From NCBI GenBank assembly GCA_966211215.1, contig CBIHNR010000005.1, positions 1 through 64,000 of the forward strand: 64,000 nucleotides of DNA, read 5' to 3'. Shown here one piece after another: positions 16,805 through 25,475 of this stretch. The stretch's first letter is position 1; every line of letters begins with the position of its first letter. The position numbers and the translations under genes are program-made. A model generated the notes under the pieces. It was not told where the DNA came from. It searched no databases and was given only the letters and a program-made list of their open reading frames with translations. This DNA comes from Desertivirga sp966211215. Its GTDB lineage: Bacteria > Bacteroidota > Bacteroidia > Sphingobacteriales > Sphingobacteriaceae.

Positions 16805-17905
16805 TTAGTTAAATATAAATTGTTTTAGTTTATTATTCACCTTTTGTAATTCAGTAGTATTGCCAGAATGGCTATAAAGCACCACTAATGACTTTAAAAC
16901 GTTAACGGAGTTAGGATTAATATCTCCTGCTTTTAATAAATGCTTTCTTGACAAATTCCTGTTCTTATCATCGTTTTCTTTTAAATAAGAATCCAGATAA
17001 AGTAAGCCTAAGGCATAATGTCCTTCGTAGCTATTTTGTTCTAGAGAAATCACATTTTCATAAAACTCCTCAGCTTTGGCCTTTTTTCCCATCGCATCAT
17101 AAGCAAAACCGGCTACATAATTTAAAGAAACATTGTCGGGTGCCAGATTTAGGGCATCTCCAATTAGTTTCTCTACGGATGCATAAGAGCCATTGTCAAT
17201 ATAAATATTGATTTCTTTAAAAAGAATATCCCTGTTTCCGGGGAATACCTTCCTACCCTCCTGCAAAACTTCCAACGACTTGTTATTATTCCGAACTGTT
17301 TCGTACAAGTTAGACAATGCCAGGTAGTAATCGGGTTGCGATCGTTGCTTGTCTTTTATTAAATACTCATAGTACCTGATAGCTTGCGGGATGAACCCCA
17401 GCTTCTCACTTAAAACCGCGATATTGTATTTTACCAGAAAATTGTTTTGGTCTAAGGAATCGACAGATAAATAAGATTGATATGCCTGTATATAATTAAG
17501 ATTATTAGCCGCCCGGTTCGCTTTTATTAACCAGGCTTTAGCCAATTGCTTGCGGATAAACTTGATTTCAGGCTCGTGCTCGTAATTTTGCTTTGGGCTT
17601 TTTAAGCGGTTTAGAGAGAAAACAGCTTCATTAATTGGGTCTTTCTGGTATTTTAATTTTCGGGTCGAATCGGCAAACGCCAATGAAGAATACACTAAAG
17701 CTCTAATCAAATTATTTCTATAGGTTAGCGAATCTTTCCTGGTTTTATAAGCCTCATCAATGTTCTTTCGTGCTTTTTCAAGCTCAGAAAACTCTCTTTT
17801 AGAAGTATAAAGGGCAAAACTATTCATAGCTTCTTTAGTTGGTGTTTGAGCAAACAAGCTCGATGTACCCACTATTGCGGCTATAAATAATACTGCCCTT
17901 TTCAT
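16805..17905 (-). CDS. Secreted tetratricopeptide repeat protein
   Basis: Start placed at ATG 17905 (MKRAVLFIAAIVGTSSLFAQ), which gives a proper signal peptide and 366 residues; 16 further in-frame residues upstream would spoil it. The N-terminal part (KREFSELEKARKNIDEAYKT) resembles that of the next TPR gene, so the two are probably diverged duplicates. TPR copies include NFLVKYNIAVLSEKLGFIPQ, VSLNYVAGFAYDAMGKKAKA and NSYEGHYALGLLYLDSYLKE. It lies 78 bases downstream of gyrA. Partner proteins are unknown. Confidence 0.78.
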   Translation of the reverse strand: MKRAVLFIAAIVGTSSLFAQTPTKEAMNSFALYTSKREFSELEKARKNIDEAYKTRKDSLTYRNNLIRALVYSSLAFADSTRKLKYQKDPINEAVFSLNRLKSPKQNYEHEPEIKFIRKQLAKAWLIKANRAANNLNYIQAYQSYLSVDSLDQNNFLVKYNIAVLSEKLGFIPQAIRYYEYLIKDKQRSQPDYYLALSNLYETVRNNNKSLEVLQEGRKVFPGNRDILFKEINIYIDNGSYASVEKLIGDALNLAPDNVSLNYVAGFAYDAMGKKAKAEEFYENVISLEQNSYEGHYALGLLYLDSYLKENDDKNRNLSRKHLLKAGDINPNSVNVLKSLVVLYSHSGNTTELQKVNNKLKQFIFN

Positions 17906-17983
17906 GTAAAAAATCAAAAAAACGTGAGGTAAATGCAAAACAACAGCAATCAACCTTAAATCGGCAATTGCTGTTATATCTTT

Positions 17984-20608
17984 TTATTCTTCATCTAACG
18001 AATCTTCTTCGTCATTGTTGTCTTCTGCTGCATCGTCCTCTTCTTCTGGCTCTTCCTCTACCTCTGCAGATTGTGCGGCTGCAGCTAATTCTTCATCAGA
18101 AAGTTCTGCTACTACCTCTGTATCCACTTCCTCCTCATCATCGTGCTCTACTTTTGCAATAGAAGCAATTGCATCATTACCTTTTAACGTAATTAACCGC
18201 ACGCCTTGAGTGGCGCGGCCCATAACTCTTAATTGGCTAACTGCAATACGGATAACGATACCTGATTTGTTAATAATCATCAGGTCGTCTTTTTCTGTAA
18301 GATCTTTGATTGCAACAAGCTCACCGGTTTTCTCGGTAACGTTGATTGTTTTAACGCCCTTACCGCCACGGTTGGTTACACGGTAATCTTCTATATCTGT
18401 ACGTTTACCATAACCATTTTCAGAAACTACAAGCACTGTTATTTCAGGAGAGTTTACGCTAATCATACCCACAACCTCGTCTTTGTCATGGGCAAGAGTA
18501 ACGCCTCTAACACCGGTAGCGGTACGGCCCATCGGCCTTACTTTGCTTTCGTTGAAGCGGATTGCGCGGCCGGAACGAAGCGCCATTACAATTTCGCTGT
18601 TGCCATCTGTTAAGCAAGCTTCCAATAGTTGGTCGCCTTCGTTGATGTTAATGGCATTTATACCATTAGCGCGAGGGCGAGAGTATGCTTGCAACGACGT
18701 TTTCTTGATAGTACCTTTTTTGGTACACATCATTATATAGTTATTTTCCAGATACTCCTGGTCTTTCAGGTTTTTAACTCTGATAAATGCTTTTATCTTT
18801 TCTTCCTTCGGAATATTGATAATGTTCTGAATAGCCCTTCCCTTGCTGGTACGGTTACCTTCCGGAACTTCGAATACCCTGAGCCAGAAACAACGCCCTG
18901 CCTCGGTGAAGAACAACATATAGTTATGGTTAGATGCAATAATTATATGCTCGATGAAATCCTGGTCGCGGGAGTTGGAGCCTATTGAACCTTTTCCACC
19001 TCTCGCTTGCGTGCGATACTCGGTTAACGGCGTACGTTTAATATATCCTTCATGAGAAATGGTGATAACCACACCCTCGTCCTCAATGAAGTCTTCCATT
19101 GTCATATCTTCTGCAGAATGTATGATTTGCGTTTTGCGCTCATCTCCATATTTTTCCTTGATTTCTAAAAGCTCATCCGTGATGATCTTCATACGCAGGC
19201 CTTCATCTGCTAATACAGCGTTCAAGTAATCAATGGTTTTCATCAATTCTGCATACTCATCTTTAATCTTATCCCTTTCCAGTCCTGTTAAGCGGCGAAG
19301 GGTCATATCAAGAATTGCTCGTGCCTGAATATCAGACAATCCGAATTGTTCCATTAAACCAGTCCGTGCATCTTCAGGTGTTAAAGAACTACGAATCAAT
19401 TTAATAACCTCATCCAGGTGATCTAATGCAATAAGCAATCCTTCAAGGATATGCGCTCTTTTCTGAGCTTCAGCTAGTTCAAACTTTGTTCGTCTAACTA
19501 CTACTTCGTGGCGATGGTCAACAAAGTGCCTGATTAGGTCTTTCAGGTTTAGCATCATTGGCCTGCCATGTACAAGCGCAATGCTATTAATACTGAAAGA
19601 TGTTTGAAGTGCAGTGTATTTGTAAAGGTTATTTAATACGATAGAAGAGTTTGCGTCACGCTTAATTTCGTATACGATACGCATACCATCGCGGTCAGAT
19701 TCGTCGCGAATTTCGGAAATACCTTCAAGTTTCTTTTCATTAACAAGCTCCGCTGTACGCTCAATCATCATCGCTTTGTTAACCTGATAAGGTATCTCAT
19801 TTACAATGATACGTTCGCGGTCGTTGCCATAAGTTTCTATTTCAGCTTTGGCCCGCATCACGATACGCCCCCTTCCGGTTTCGTATGCATCTTTTGCGCC
19901 ACCATGGCCGTAAATATAACCTCCGGTTGGAAAGTCAGGGCCTTTAATGTGTTGCATTAAGCCCGAAATTTCAATGTCTCTGTCATTTATATAGGCTACT
20001 GTGGCATCAATAACTTCGTTTAAGTTATGTGGAGCCATATTTGTAGCCATACCAACCGCAATACCTGATGCCCCGTTAACTAATAGGTTAGGGATTTTAG
20101 AAGGTAAAACAGTAGGTTCTTCTAAGGAGTCGTCAAAGTTTAGTTGATAATCAATAGTATCTTTATTAATATCAGCCAGCATCTCTTCGGCAATCTTTTT
20201 TAGCCTGGCCTCTGTATAACGCATTGCCGCCGGACTATCACCATCTATTGACCCGAAGTTTCCCTGCCCGTCTACCAATGGATAACGTAAGCTCCAATCT
20301 TGTGCCATACGCACCATCGTATCATATACGGAAGAGTCACCATGGGGGTGATACTTTCCTAATACGTCTCCTACAATACGGGCAGATTTTTTATAAGGTT
20401 TACTACTCGTTACTCCCAAGTCCAACATACCGTAAAGAACCCTTCTGTGTACGGGCTTTAAACCATCGCGTACATCAGGCAGAGCTCTGGAAACAATTAC
20501 CGACATCGAATAATCGATGTAAGCGGCTTTCATTTCTTCCTCAATGTTTATAGGTATGATACGGTCGTTTCCTGGCTGTAAATTGTCGTTTTCTGTTTCT
20601 TCGGCCAT
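17984..20608 (-). CDS. gyrA: DNA gyrase subunit A
   Basis: GyrA forms the DNA-cleaving part of the A2B2 gyrase that introduces negative supercoils. The 874-residue protein is full length. The active-site tyrosine is Y131 in SPAAMRYTEAR. The quinolone-determining segment reads KYHPHGDSSVYDTMVRMAQ, with Ser92 and Asp96 at the positions equivalent to E. coli Ser83 and Asp87, so no classic resistance change is visible. The C-terminal beta-pinwheel follows, including a GyrA-box-like QARGGKGSIG. A long acidic tail (about the last 55 residues, rich in E and D) closes the protein; such tails tune wrapping activity. AAGGAA upstream of the ATG could serve as ribosome binding site. Confidence 0.97.
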   Translation of the reverse strand: MAEETENDNLQPGNDRIIPINIEEEMKAAYIDYSMSVIVSRALPDVRDGLKPVHRRVLYGMLDLGVTSSKPYKKSARIVGDVLGKYHPHGDSSVYDTMVRMAQDWSLRYPLVDGQGNFGSIDGDSPAAMRYTEARLKKIAEEMLADINKDTIDYQLNFDDSLEEPTVLPSKIPNLLVNGASGIAVGMATNMAPHNLNEVIDATVAYINDRDIEISGLMQHIKGPDFPTGGYIYGHGGAKDAYETGRGRIVMRAKAEIETYGNDRERIIVNEIPYQVNKAMMIERTAELVNEKKLEGISEIRDESDRDGMRIVYEIKRDANSSIVLNNLYKYTALQTSFSINSIALVHGRPMMLNLKDLIRHFVDHRHEVVVRRTKFELAEAQKRAHILEGLLIALDHLDEVIKLIRSSLTPEDARTGLMEQFGLSDIQARAILDMTLRRLTGLERDKIKDEYAELMKTIDYLNAVLADEGLRMKIITDELLEIKEKYGDERKTQIIHSAEDMTMEDFIEDEGVVITISHEGYIKRTPLTEYRTQARGGKGSIGSNSRDQDFIEHIIIASNHNYMLFFTEAGRCFWLRVFEVPEGNRTSKGRAIQNIINIPKEEKIKAFIRVKNLKDQEYLENNYIMMCTKKGTIKKTSLQAYSRPRANGINAININEGDQLLEACLTDGNSEIVMALRSGRAIRFNESKVRPMGRTATGVRGVTLAHDKDEVVGMISVNSPEITVLVVSENGYGKRTDIEDYRVTNRGGKGVKTINVTEKTGELVAIKDLTEKDDLMIINKSGIVIRIAVSQLRVMGRATQGVRLITLKGNDAIASIAKVEHDDEEEVDTEVVAELSDEELAAAAQSAEVEEEPEEEDDAAEDNNDEEDSLDEE

Positions 20609-20809
20609 CGTTTGATCGTTCCTTTTTGAATTTTACTGATCGCTTTAATGCGACCTGCGAAGATAAGAAAATATGCGAGTATGAACTCCCCTGTGGAAAA
20701 GTTTTAAAAGGGGCTTTTAAGAGTATTGAACACTGTTTTCGAGGCGGGATGCAAGCCTTTAGAAATCAGCAAAAAATGGAACAAAGGAACTCTGGGACAG
20801 GATGGAGAT

Positions 20810-20843
20810 AACTCACCAGATAGATAAAACTATCCGGTGAGTT
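20810..20843. repeat. Strong hairpin between the DinB gene and gyrA
   Basis: AACTCACC-A-GATAG (20810-20823) pairs with CTATC-C-GGTGAGTT (20830-20843): 13 pairs, one A-C mismatch, 6-nt loop. It lies 15 bases past the DinB stop. No T-run follows on either strand, so it may protect or end the DinB transcript without being a standard terminator. Confidence 0.6.
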
Positions 20844-20857
20844 AGAAATTTTAGATG

Positions 20858-21370
20858 TTAAAAGTTATTGTCATCAGCACTTGGGCCGTAGCTTCCCGGA
20901 ATTGGAATATCTAAAAGGCGCAGATAAACTCCCAGTTGTGCTCTATGGTGCACAATCTGAGAATAGGCCATTCTTATAACTTCATATTTGGTGCTTTTAC
21001 TCAAAATTTGATCACCATTTCTTAAAGTCCAGATTTGATCGAATGTTGATTCATCTGCTTTTTCGAGGTGGCTCTTGCCGTCTTGTAAGGATTTTTCGAA
21101 AAACTGTAACAAATCTTCTGTACTGGATAATTTTTGAGGCTGGTATGGGGTGGCAGCAAAATCAAGCTCATCGGTAGTTAAAGCCATGCTTACCCAGGTT
21201 GGCAATTCAGCCACGTGCGAAGCTAATCTGATCATATCCATACTTTTAGGGTGGGGTTTATAATCAAATTTTTCTGCAGGTACACGGCTTAACATTTTGC
21301 GTGTGGTTTCAGCCTCTTGCTCCATTTCCTTTAGAAGTAAGTCAACTAGTGTCATTTGTTTAATTTCCAT
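20858..21370 (-). CDS. DinB-family protein
   Basis: The 170-residue helical protein fits the DinB/YfiT-like metal-binding bundle: helix one LLLKEMEQEAETTRKMLSRV, the motif FDYKPHPKSMDMIRLASHVAEL with the first metal histidine (H in ASHVAEL), and the paired histidines in SQIVHHRAQLGVYLRLL. The WVSMAL segment is typical. These proteins are dimeric, bind a divalent metal by three histidines, and include thiol transferases; the name comes from B. subtilis DinB and does not imply polymerase IV. An alternative start is Met6. The gene stands alone; its substrate is unknown. Confidence 0.85.
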   Translation of the reverse strand: MEIKQMTLVDLLLKEMEQEAETTRKMLSRVPAEKFDYKPHPKSMDMIRLASHVAELPTWVSMALTTDELDFAATPYQPQKLSSTEDLLQFFEKSLQDGKSHLEKADESTFDQIWTLRNGDQILSKSTKYEVIRMAYSQIVHHRAQLGVYLRLLDIPIPGSYGPSADDNNF

Positions 21371-21525
21371 CAGTTTAATTTATTTAAGATGATTTATTTC
21401 AACAAAGTAAAATACCTTAAGTGACAACCTTATGTCAGTAGGATTAAGGAGAAATAATTTTAATTGGCTTTTGTTTGAGAAAATTCAATTCGGTTCAACG
21501 ATAAGAAGTGCGGGCAATTTGAAAT

Positions 21526-22011
21526 TTAATGTTCATTCTGTCCAGACTTCTTAAACATCCCCTCCTTTCTGGCTTCATCCTTGGTTTCCTGAAGTTTTTC
21601 GGCAGCATCAATGGAGTGTGAATTATGAATATCATCATCCTTTTCAGCCTCTTGTGAAATTCTGGCATAGAACTCTCGTAACTTATTGAGTTCAGCTTCT
21701 GACAAACCTTCGATATCGACCATTCTATTGCTGGTGAACTTATTGGCAGCAATTAGTTCATTTAATTTTAACTGTATCGCCTTGGAATCCTTGTTTTGTG
21801 CTTTTTGAATTAAAAACACCATTAAAAACGTAACAATGGTGGTTCCTGTATTGATAATAAGTTGCCAGGTTTCCGAAAAATTAAATACAGGGCCGGTAAT
21901 TCCCCAAAGTATAACTACTAACAGCGCTATACTAAAAGCCGCTGGACTACCCGTCCAACAGGTAATTTTTTCGGCCATTTTTTCAAAAATGCTATTTTTA
22001 TCTGATGTCAT
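21526..22011 (-). CDS. Low-affinity iron permease family protein
   Basis: The 161-residue protein has two predicted membrane helices close together (PAAFSIALLVVILWGITGPV and WQLIINTGTTIVTFLMVFLI), followed by QKAQNKDSKAIQLKLNELI, the family hallmark of the PF04120 iron permease domain. After that comes an acidic, lysine-rich soluble tail. Bacterial members are annotated after yeast Fet4, but iron transport by them is not shown, so the function is only a family label. Confidence 0.82.
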   Translation of the reverse strand: MTSDKNSIFEKMAEKITCWTGSPAAFSIALLVVILWGITGPVFNFSETWQLIINTGTTIVTFLMVFLIQKAQNKDSKAIQLKLNELIAANKFTSNRMVDIEGLSEAELNKLREFYARISQEAEKDDDIHNSHSIDAAEKLQETKDEARKEGMFKKSGQNEH

Positions 22012-22073
22012 ATCTAATAGTGTTTTTGATTAAACACTATTCAAATGTGCTGGTTTTCAGTGGTTGTAGATAA

Positions 22074-22095
22074 TGTATAAGCCGATGCTTATACA
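22074..22095. repeat. Perfect small inverted repeat downstream of the pirin gene
   Basis: TGTATAAGC and GCTTATACA form a 9-bp stem with a 4-nt loop (CGAT on the plus strand), 12 bases past the pirin stop. No T-run follows on the minus strand, so it is a weak terminator candidate at best. Confidence 0.45.
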
Positions 22096-22106
22096 AAGCC
22101 TCCATA

Positions 22107-22958
22107 TTAAAAGTCTAGATTGCCAAACTTGCCTTCTGCAAAATCCTGATCAGCCTCGTTTAGCTCTTCGACGGTATTCATAACAATATTGCCTCGAGCG
22201 GCTACCGGCTCGTTGATTGGCTCTCCTGAAAGGTAAAGCATTTTGGTTTCTGCATGCGTTGTCAGTTTAATCTCGCTCCCTGCTTTATCGAAAACAATTA
22301 AATGTTGGCATGTTACTTCCTTATCATTTACTGTAACAGAACCATCGAGAATATAAAGTAAAGTCCAATATCCATCAGTTGCATTAAAGGTTAAACTCTT
22401 TCCTGGATCAACCTTACCAAAGATTGAGGTAATTGGCGTATGGGATTTTAGCGGCCCGGCTATGCCGTTGTAAGAACCGCTTGCCAACTTTAACTCAATT
22501 CCTTTTTCGTTAGAAATTAAAGGCATTTCTTCAGCAGCACTCTGTTGATAAAACGGTTCGTCTAATTTGTTTTGCGCCGGCACATTTACCCATAACTGTA
22601 CAAATTCATAAGCTCCTCCGTCTTTTAAAAACTGCTTTGAGGGGCCTTCGCTATGCAACAAACCACGCCCGGCAAACATCCATTGCACTTCGCCGCCTTT
22701 AATTGTGCCACTGTTGCCTTCAGAATCGTTATGAAAACCTTCACCTTGAAACATAAAGGTAACTGGTGCAAAACCTCGGTGTGGATGTGGATGCAAACGT
22801 TCGGGCGGCGAATTTTTAGGATAGCTTTTTGCCGGAAAATGGTGAAGCACGATAAAGGGGCTTGCAAAACGAAAATCGGGATGAGGCAAGGACTGCAGGA
22901 TGGTTTCTTCGCCGATATTTTTTTCTTTTCCTTTTAACAGATGGGTAATTGCTTTCAT
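22107..22958 (-). CDS. Pirin family protein
   Basis: The 283-residue bicupin matches pirins. The N-terminal cupin has the metal-binding pattern HPHPHRGFAPVT, then GGEVQWMFAGRGLLHSEGP, and the partner motif YEFVQLWVNVPAQNKLDEP. The second cupin (from about residue 180) is less conserved. Bacterial pirins are iron proteins; some act as quercetinases, others modulate enzymes such as pyruvate dehydrogenase, so the activity here is open. It is the last gene of a three-gene operon (GNAT, OsmC, pirin) with gaps of 22 and 17 bases, which suggests a redox-stress role. Confidence 0.9.
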   Translation of the reverse strand: MKAITHLLKGKEKNIGEETILQSLPHPDFRFASPFIVLHHFPAKSYPKNSPPERLHPHPHRGFAPVTFMFQGEGFHNDSEGNSGTIKGGEVQWMFAGRGLLHSEGPSKQFLKDGGAYEFVQLWVNVPAQNKLDEPFYQQSAAEEMPLISNEKGIELKLASGSYNGIAGPLKSHTPITSIFGKVDPGKSLTFNATDGYWTLLYILDGSVTVNDKEVTCQHLIVFDKAGSEIKLTTHAETKMLYLSGEPINEPVAARGNIVMNTVEELNEADQDFAEGKFGNLDF

Positions 22959-22975
22959 GTTTTTTGTAAGATGAT

Positions 22976-23383
22976 TTAAACTATAGTGGTTGTTACCTCG
23001 TTGGGTTTACTTAGCAATCTTGAAATTGGACAAGCATTTGAGATTGTTATAAGCCGCATTTTTTGTTGATCATTCAGATTTCCGGTGAAAGAAAGTTCGC
23101 AAAAGAAAGTGGTAATCGCTGAAGCAGAGCTGTCAGATTTAGCCATGCTCACAGTGATTGAAACCTGGCCTATATCCCAGCTTTTGCGGTTTGCATACAT
23201 GCGCAAGGTGATTGCCTTGCAGGAAGCCAGCGACATACATAGATAGTCTGCCGGAGAAGGTGCTGAATTTTTTCCACCTACTGCTAAGGGTTCATCACTG
23301 AGAAGCGAAAAAGAGCCGGATTCCATGTTGGTGGCGTAAATGCCACCGTCGTTAATTGCCTTTGCACTTGCTATAATCTTCAT
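22976..23383 (-). CDS. OsmC family protein (peroxiredoxin-like)
   Basis: OsmC/Ohr proteins reduce organic hydroperoxides through two cysteines. Both are present in this 135-residue protein: SLASCKAITLRMYANRK and SNACPISRLL. The N-terminal half, with VGGKNSAPSPADYLCMSLAS, is the conserved dimer core. The Gly-rich opening fits the YhfA/OsmC branch more than Ohr. It lies in the middle of the GNAT-OsmC-pirin operon. Reductant and exact substrate are unknown. Confidence 0.88.
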   Translation of the reverse strand: MKIIASAKAINDGGIYATNMESGSFSLLSDEPLAVGGKNSAPSPADYLCMSLASCKAITLRMYANRKSWDIGQVSITVSMAKSDSSASAITTFFCELSFTGNLNDQQKMRLITISNACPISRLLSKPNEVTTTIV

Positions 23384-23405
23384 TGTTAGAGAATATCTTT
23401 AATTT

Positions 23406-23708
23406 TTATTCATTAGTTTTTAACCATACATCTTCATATTCGGCCGGATGGCGGTTAAATTGTGCATGAACAAAAGGGCACAAAGGAATTATCTTCATTG
23501 AATGTTCTCTGGCATATTCTACAAGTGTGCCAAGTAATTTTTTAGCGAGTCCTTTCCCTTCTGCCTGAGGAAATACTTCGGTATGGTAAACGGTGATGAT
23601 TTGATTTTCAATACTTAGTACCATTTCTGCCGAAAGGGCATCATTTTCTGAAATGGTAAAGGCGCCAAAGCCTTTCTCGTTGAGATTTAATTTAACTTCA
23701 TCATTCAT
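23406..23708 (-). CDS. GNAT-type N-acetyltransferase (YjdJ-like)
   Basis: Start placed at ATG 23708 (MNDEVKLNLNEKGFGAFTI), giving 100 residues; 15 residues further up are unlikely. The short single-domain fold has FPQAEGKGLAKKLL, the acetyl-CoA-binding loop (Q/R-x-x-G-x-G/A) of GNAT enzymes, and ends with IIPLCPFVHAQFNRHPAEYEDV, the signature of the small YjdJ/YidJ group (shown in parts: IIPLCPFV, FNRHPAEY). Substrates of this group are not known. First gene of the OsmC-pirin operon. Confidence 0.8.
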   Translation of the reverse strand: MNDEVKLNLNEKGFGAFTISENDALSAEMVLSIENQIITVYHTEVFPQAEGKGLAKKLLGTLVEYAREHSMKIIPLCPFVHAQFNRHPAEYEDVWLKTNE

Positions 23709-24054
23709 GGTACAGCTGTTAGTGCAGTAATTGTTTTTTAATACAGCAAACATCCTCGATTTGAGGTTAAATGGAAATATCCTATGTTAAGAAAGTAATA
23801 TTCAAAGAGCCGGGTGATATCGTCTGAATTACGATTTGGGAATTACGATTTACGAGTGATTTCTGGCATTTTCATATGCGCTAGTTTCCTTACTCAAATC
23901 GTTTATTCTAAAAAGATTCAGGCCGCCAAACAATTCCAAGTTTTGCTATCTGGTTCCCGGGCTTAAGCAACTCTGGCAAAGGTTGAATCAGCTATGAATT
24001 ACTTTCCAGGTGCTGCAAAGGCGAAAAAGAAGACGCCTGTTACGACACTCCTAC
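23709..24054. other. Gene-free stretch with a short direct repeat
   Basis: This 346-bp gap between a leftward GNAT gene and a leftward cytochrome gene holds no supported coding region. It contains GAATTACGATTT twice in tandem (near 23826 and 23840). No promoter or hairpin is convincing. Confidence 0.5.
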
Positions 24055-24432
24055 TTATTTGATGGTTAAAATGTAGTTAACCATTTCTTCAGCTTCGGGA
24101 ATAGACAAGGTTGGATGCGGTGTCATGGGAGTTTGCCCCCAATTACCAGAACCTCCTTTTATAATTTTATCCGCAAGCATACTCACATTTTCAGGCGTGT
24201 TGGGGTATTTCTTTGCGACCTCAACATACGCTGGGCCTATAAGTTTTTCGCGTTCTTTATGGCAAGTAAGGCAATCATAAGTAGCAATTAATTGAGCTCC
24301 TTTTGGGGTAGCGTTTTCGGTTGAGCTGCTTTCGGAAGTTTCCTGCTCAGTTGTCTTACTTTTCTTTTTTTCAGGACTTGAGCAAGATGCTACAACTAAA
24401 GCAAATGCAAGAATTAAGTACTGCGGTTTCAT
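24055..24432 (-). CDS. Cytochrome c lipoprotein (c551/c552-like)
   Basis: The 125-residue protein has a lipoprotein signal with Cys17 (LVVASCSS), a charged Ser/Glu/Thr linker to about residue 42, and one class I cytochrome c domain. The heme motif is CLTCH (C54, C57, H58) and the likely second iron ligand is M103 in TPMTPHP. LIGPAYVEVAKKY is typical of c551/c552 domains, and MVNYILTIK is the usual terminal helix. It would be anchored in the periplasm and shuttle electrons, or act as part of an oxidase or dehydrogenase. It stands alone. Confidence 0.9.
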   Translation of the reverse strand: MKPQYLILAFALVVASCSSPEKKKSKTTEQETSESSSTENATPKGAQLIATYDCLTCHKEREKLIGPAYVEVAKKYPNTPENVSMLADKIIKGGSGNWGQTPMTPHPTLSIPEAEEMVNYILTIK

Positions 24433-24790
24433 GGATATTTTGTTTAAGCTTTTAATTAATTATAATAAGGGAATTGATCTTCCGGTTTTATTTATTCTTT
24501 ATAATAAGGTAGTGTATCCAAAGAAAATCAAATAAATCTTATCTGCAAATTTTAGTTTAAACCGCGCTGTGTTTCTATCCTTACGGCGAAAAATATAATA
24601 TTTTAAATTCCGGGCCTACGTATCAAAGTTGTCGCACCGGATTCCTTGTCAAACGCATTTATTATCTCAGAAAAGCTTCAAAAAATTGTATTATTGAAAA
24701 TGAGGCTGACGGTGACTTGTACAAGCGGCTTACAAGACTCGCTCTCAAATTGCAAAAGCGGCCATGATTTAAACAAGATTAACTTAAATA
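24433..24790. other. Gene-free stretch upstream of the TlpA gene
   Basis: This 358-bp divergent intergenic region lies between the cytochrome c and TlpA genes. One plus-strand frame stays open without a start for 68 codons (about 24557-24763), but it resembles no family known to me. No terminator or riboswitch was recognised; promoters of both genes should lie here. Confidence 0.45.
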
Positions 24791-25369
24791 GTGATGAACA
24801 GTAAATTATCTTTTTCCAATATCAGTACCTTCATTGTCGCGGGATTTGCTGTACTAATGCTATTTAGCTCGGATGCGAAGAGCTTGGCCTTACAAGGATT
24901 GATGTCGGTTGGCTTTTTTCAACCCTCTTTGGAAGAGGCTCCACAAAATACCGGTAATACCTCCACCGAAATAGCATTCAAAGATGAGAATGGGAAGGTA
25001 ATCAAGCTATCCGAATTAAAAGGCAAAGTAGCATTTATCAATTTCTGGGCTACCTGGTGCCCGCCCTGCCGGGCAGAAATGCCTTCTATTAACAAGCTTT
25101 CTGAGGGACTTAAAGGAAACAAGAATGTCGTATTCTTAATGGTAGACGTAGATAGCGACTATAAAAAAGCGAGAAAATTTATGGATAATAAGAACTTTGC
25201 TCTACCTGTATATATACCGGCTAGCTCTATTCCTGAAAGCTTACTGGATGGTACAATTCCAACTACTTTGATATTTGACAAGGAAGGAAACCTCGTTGTT
25301 AAACATACAGGTGCGGGAAATTTTTCGAGCCAGAAAGTAAAAGACTATTTAACGAAACTTAGTCAGTAA
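24791..25369 (+). CDS. TlpA-like thioredoxin-fold protein
   Basis: The 192-residue protein has an N-terminal membrane anchor or signal (STFIVAGFAVLMLFSS), a short linker, and a thioredoxin domain from about residue 58. The active site is WCPPC (C90, C93), and GTIPTTLIFDKEGN contains the conserved cis-proline. TlpA/ResA proteins reduce disulfides in the periplasm, for instance during cytochrome c maturation. A cytochrome c gene lies divergently 358 bases upstream, which is suggestive but not proof. Alternative start at Met2. Confidence 0.88.
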   Translation: MMNSKLSFSNISTFIVAGFAVLMLFSSDAKSLALQGLMSVGFFQPSLEEAPQNTGNTSTEIAFKDENGKVIKLSELKGKVAFINFWATWCPPCRAEMPSINKLSEGLKGNKNVVFLMVDVDSDYKKARKFMDNKNFALPVYIPASSIPESLLDGTIPTTLIFDKEGNLVVKHTGAGNFSSQKVKDYLTKLSQ

Positions 25370-25475
25370 ATACACCTCTAGCCCACATAATATTCCTCGC
25401 AATACTATGCGATAAAACCAGCAAGATTAAGCCTCAATAACCCTATGTATCGAGGCCTTCAATCTAGCAGAATAT

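Noticed and set aside
18015..18209. Ser-rich plus-strand frames over the gyrA 3' end
   Set aside because: They are the complement of the acidic GyrA tail.
18000..20608. Fluoroquinolone-resistance changes in gyrA
   Set aside because: The determining positions read Ser92 and Asp96, the sensitive form.
20626..20811. 61-codon plus-strand frame upstream of gyrA
   Set aside because: Lies in the gyrA leader; no family features or conserved start.
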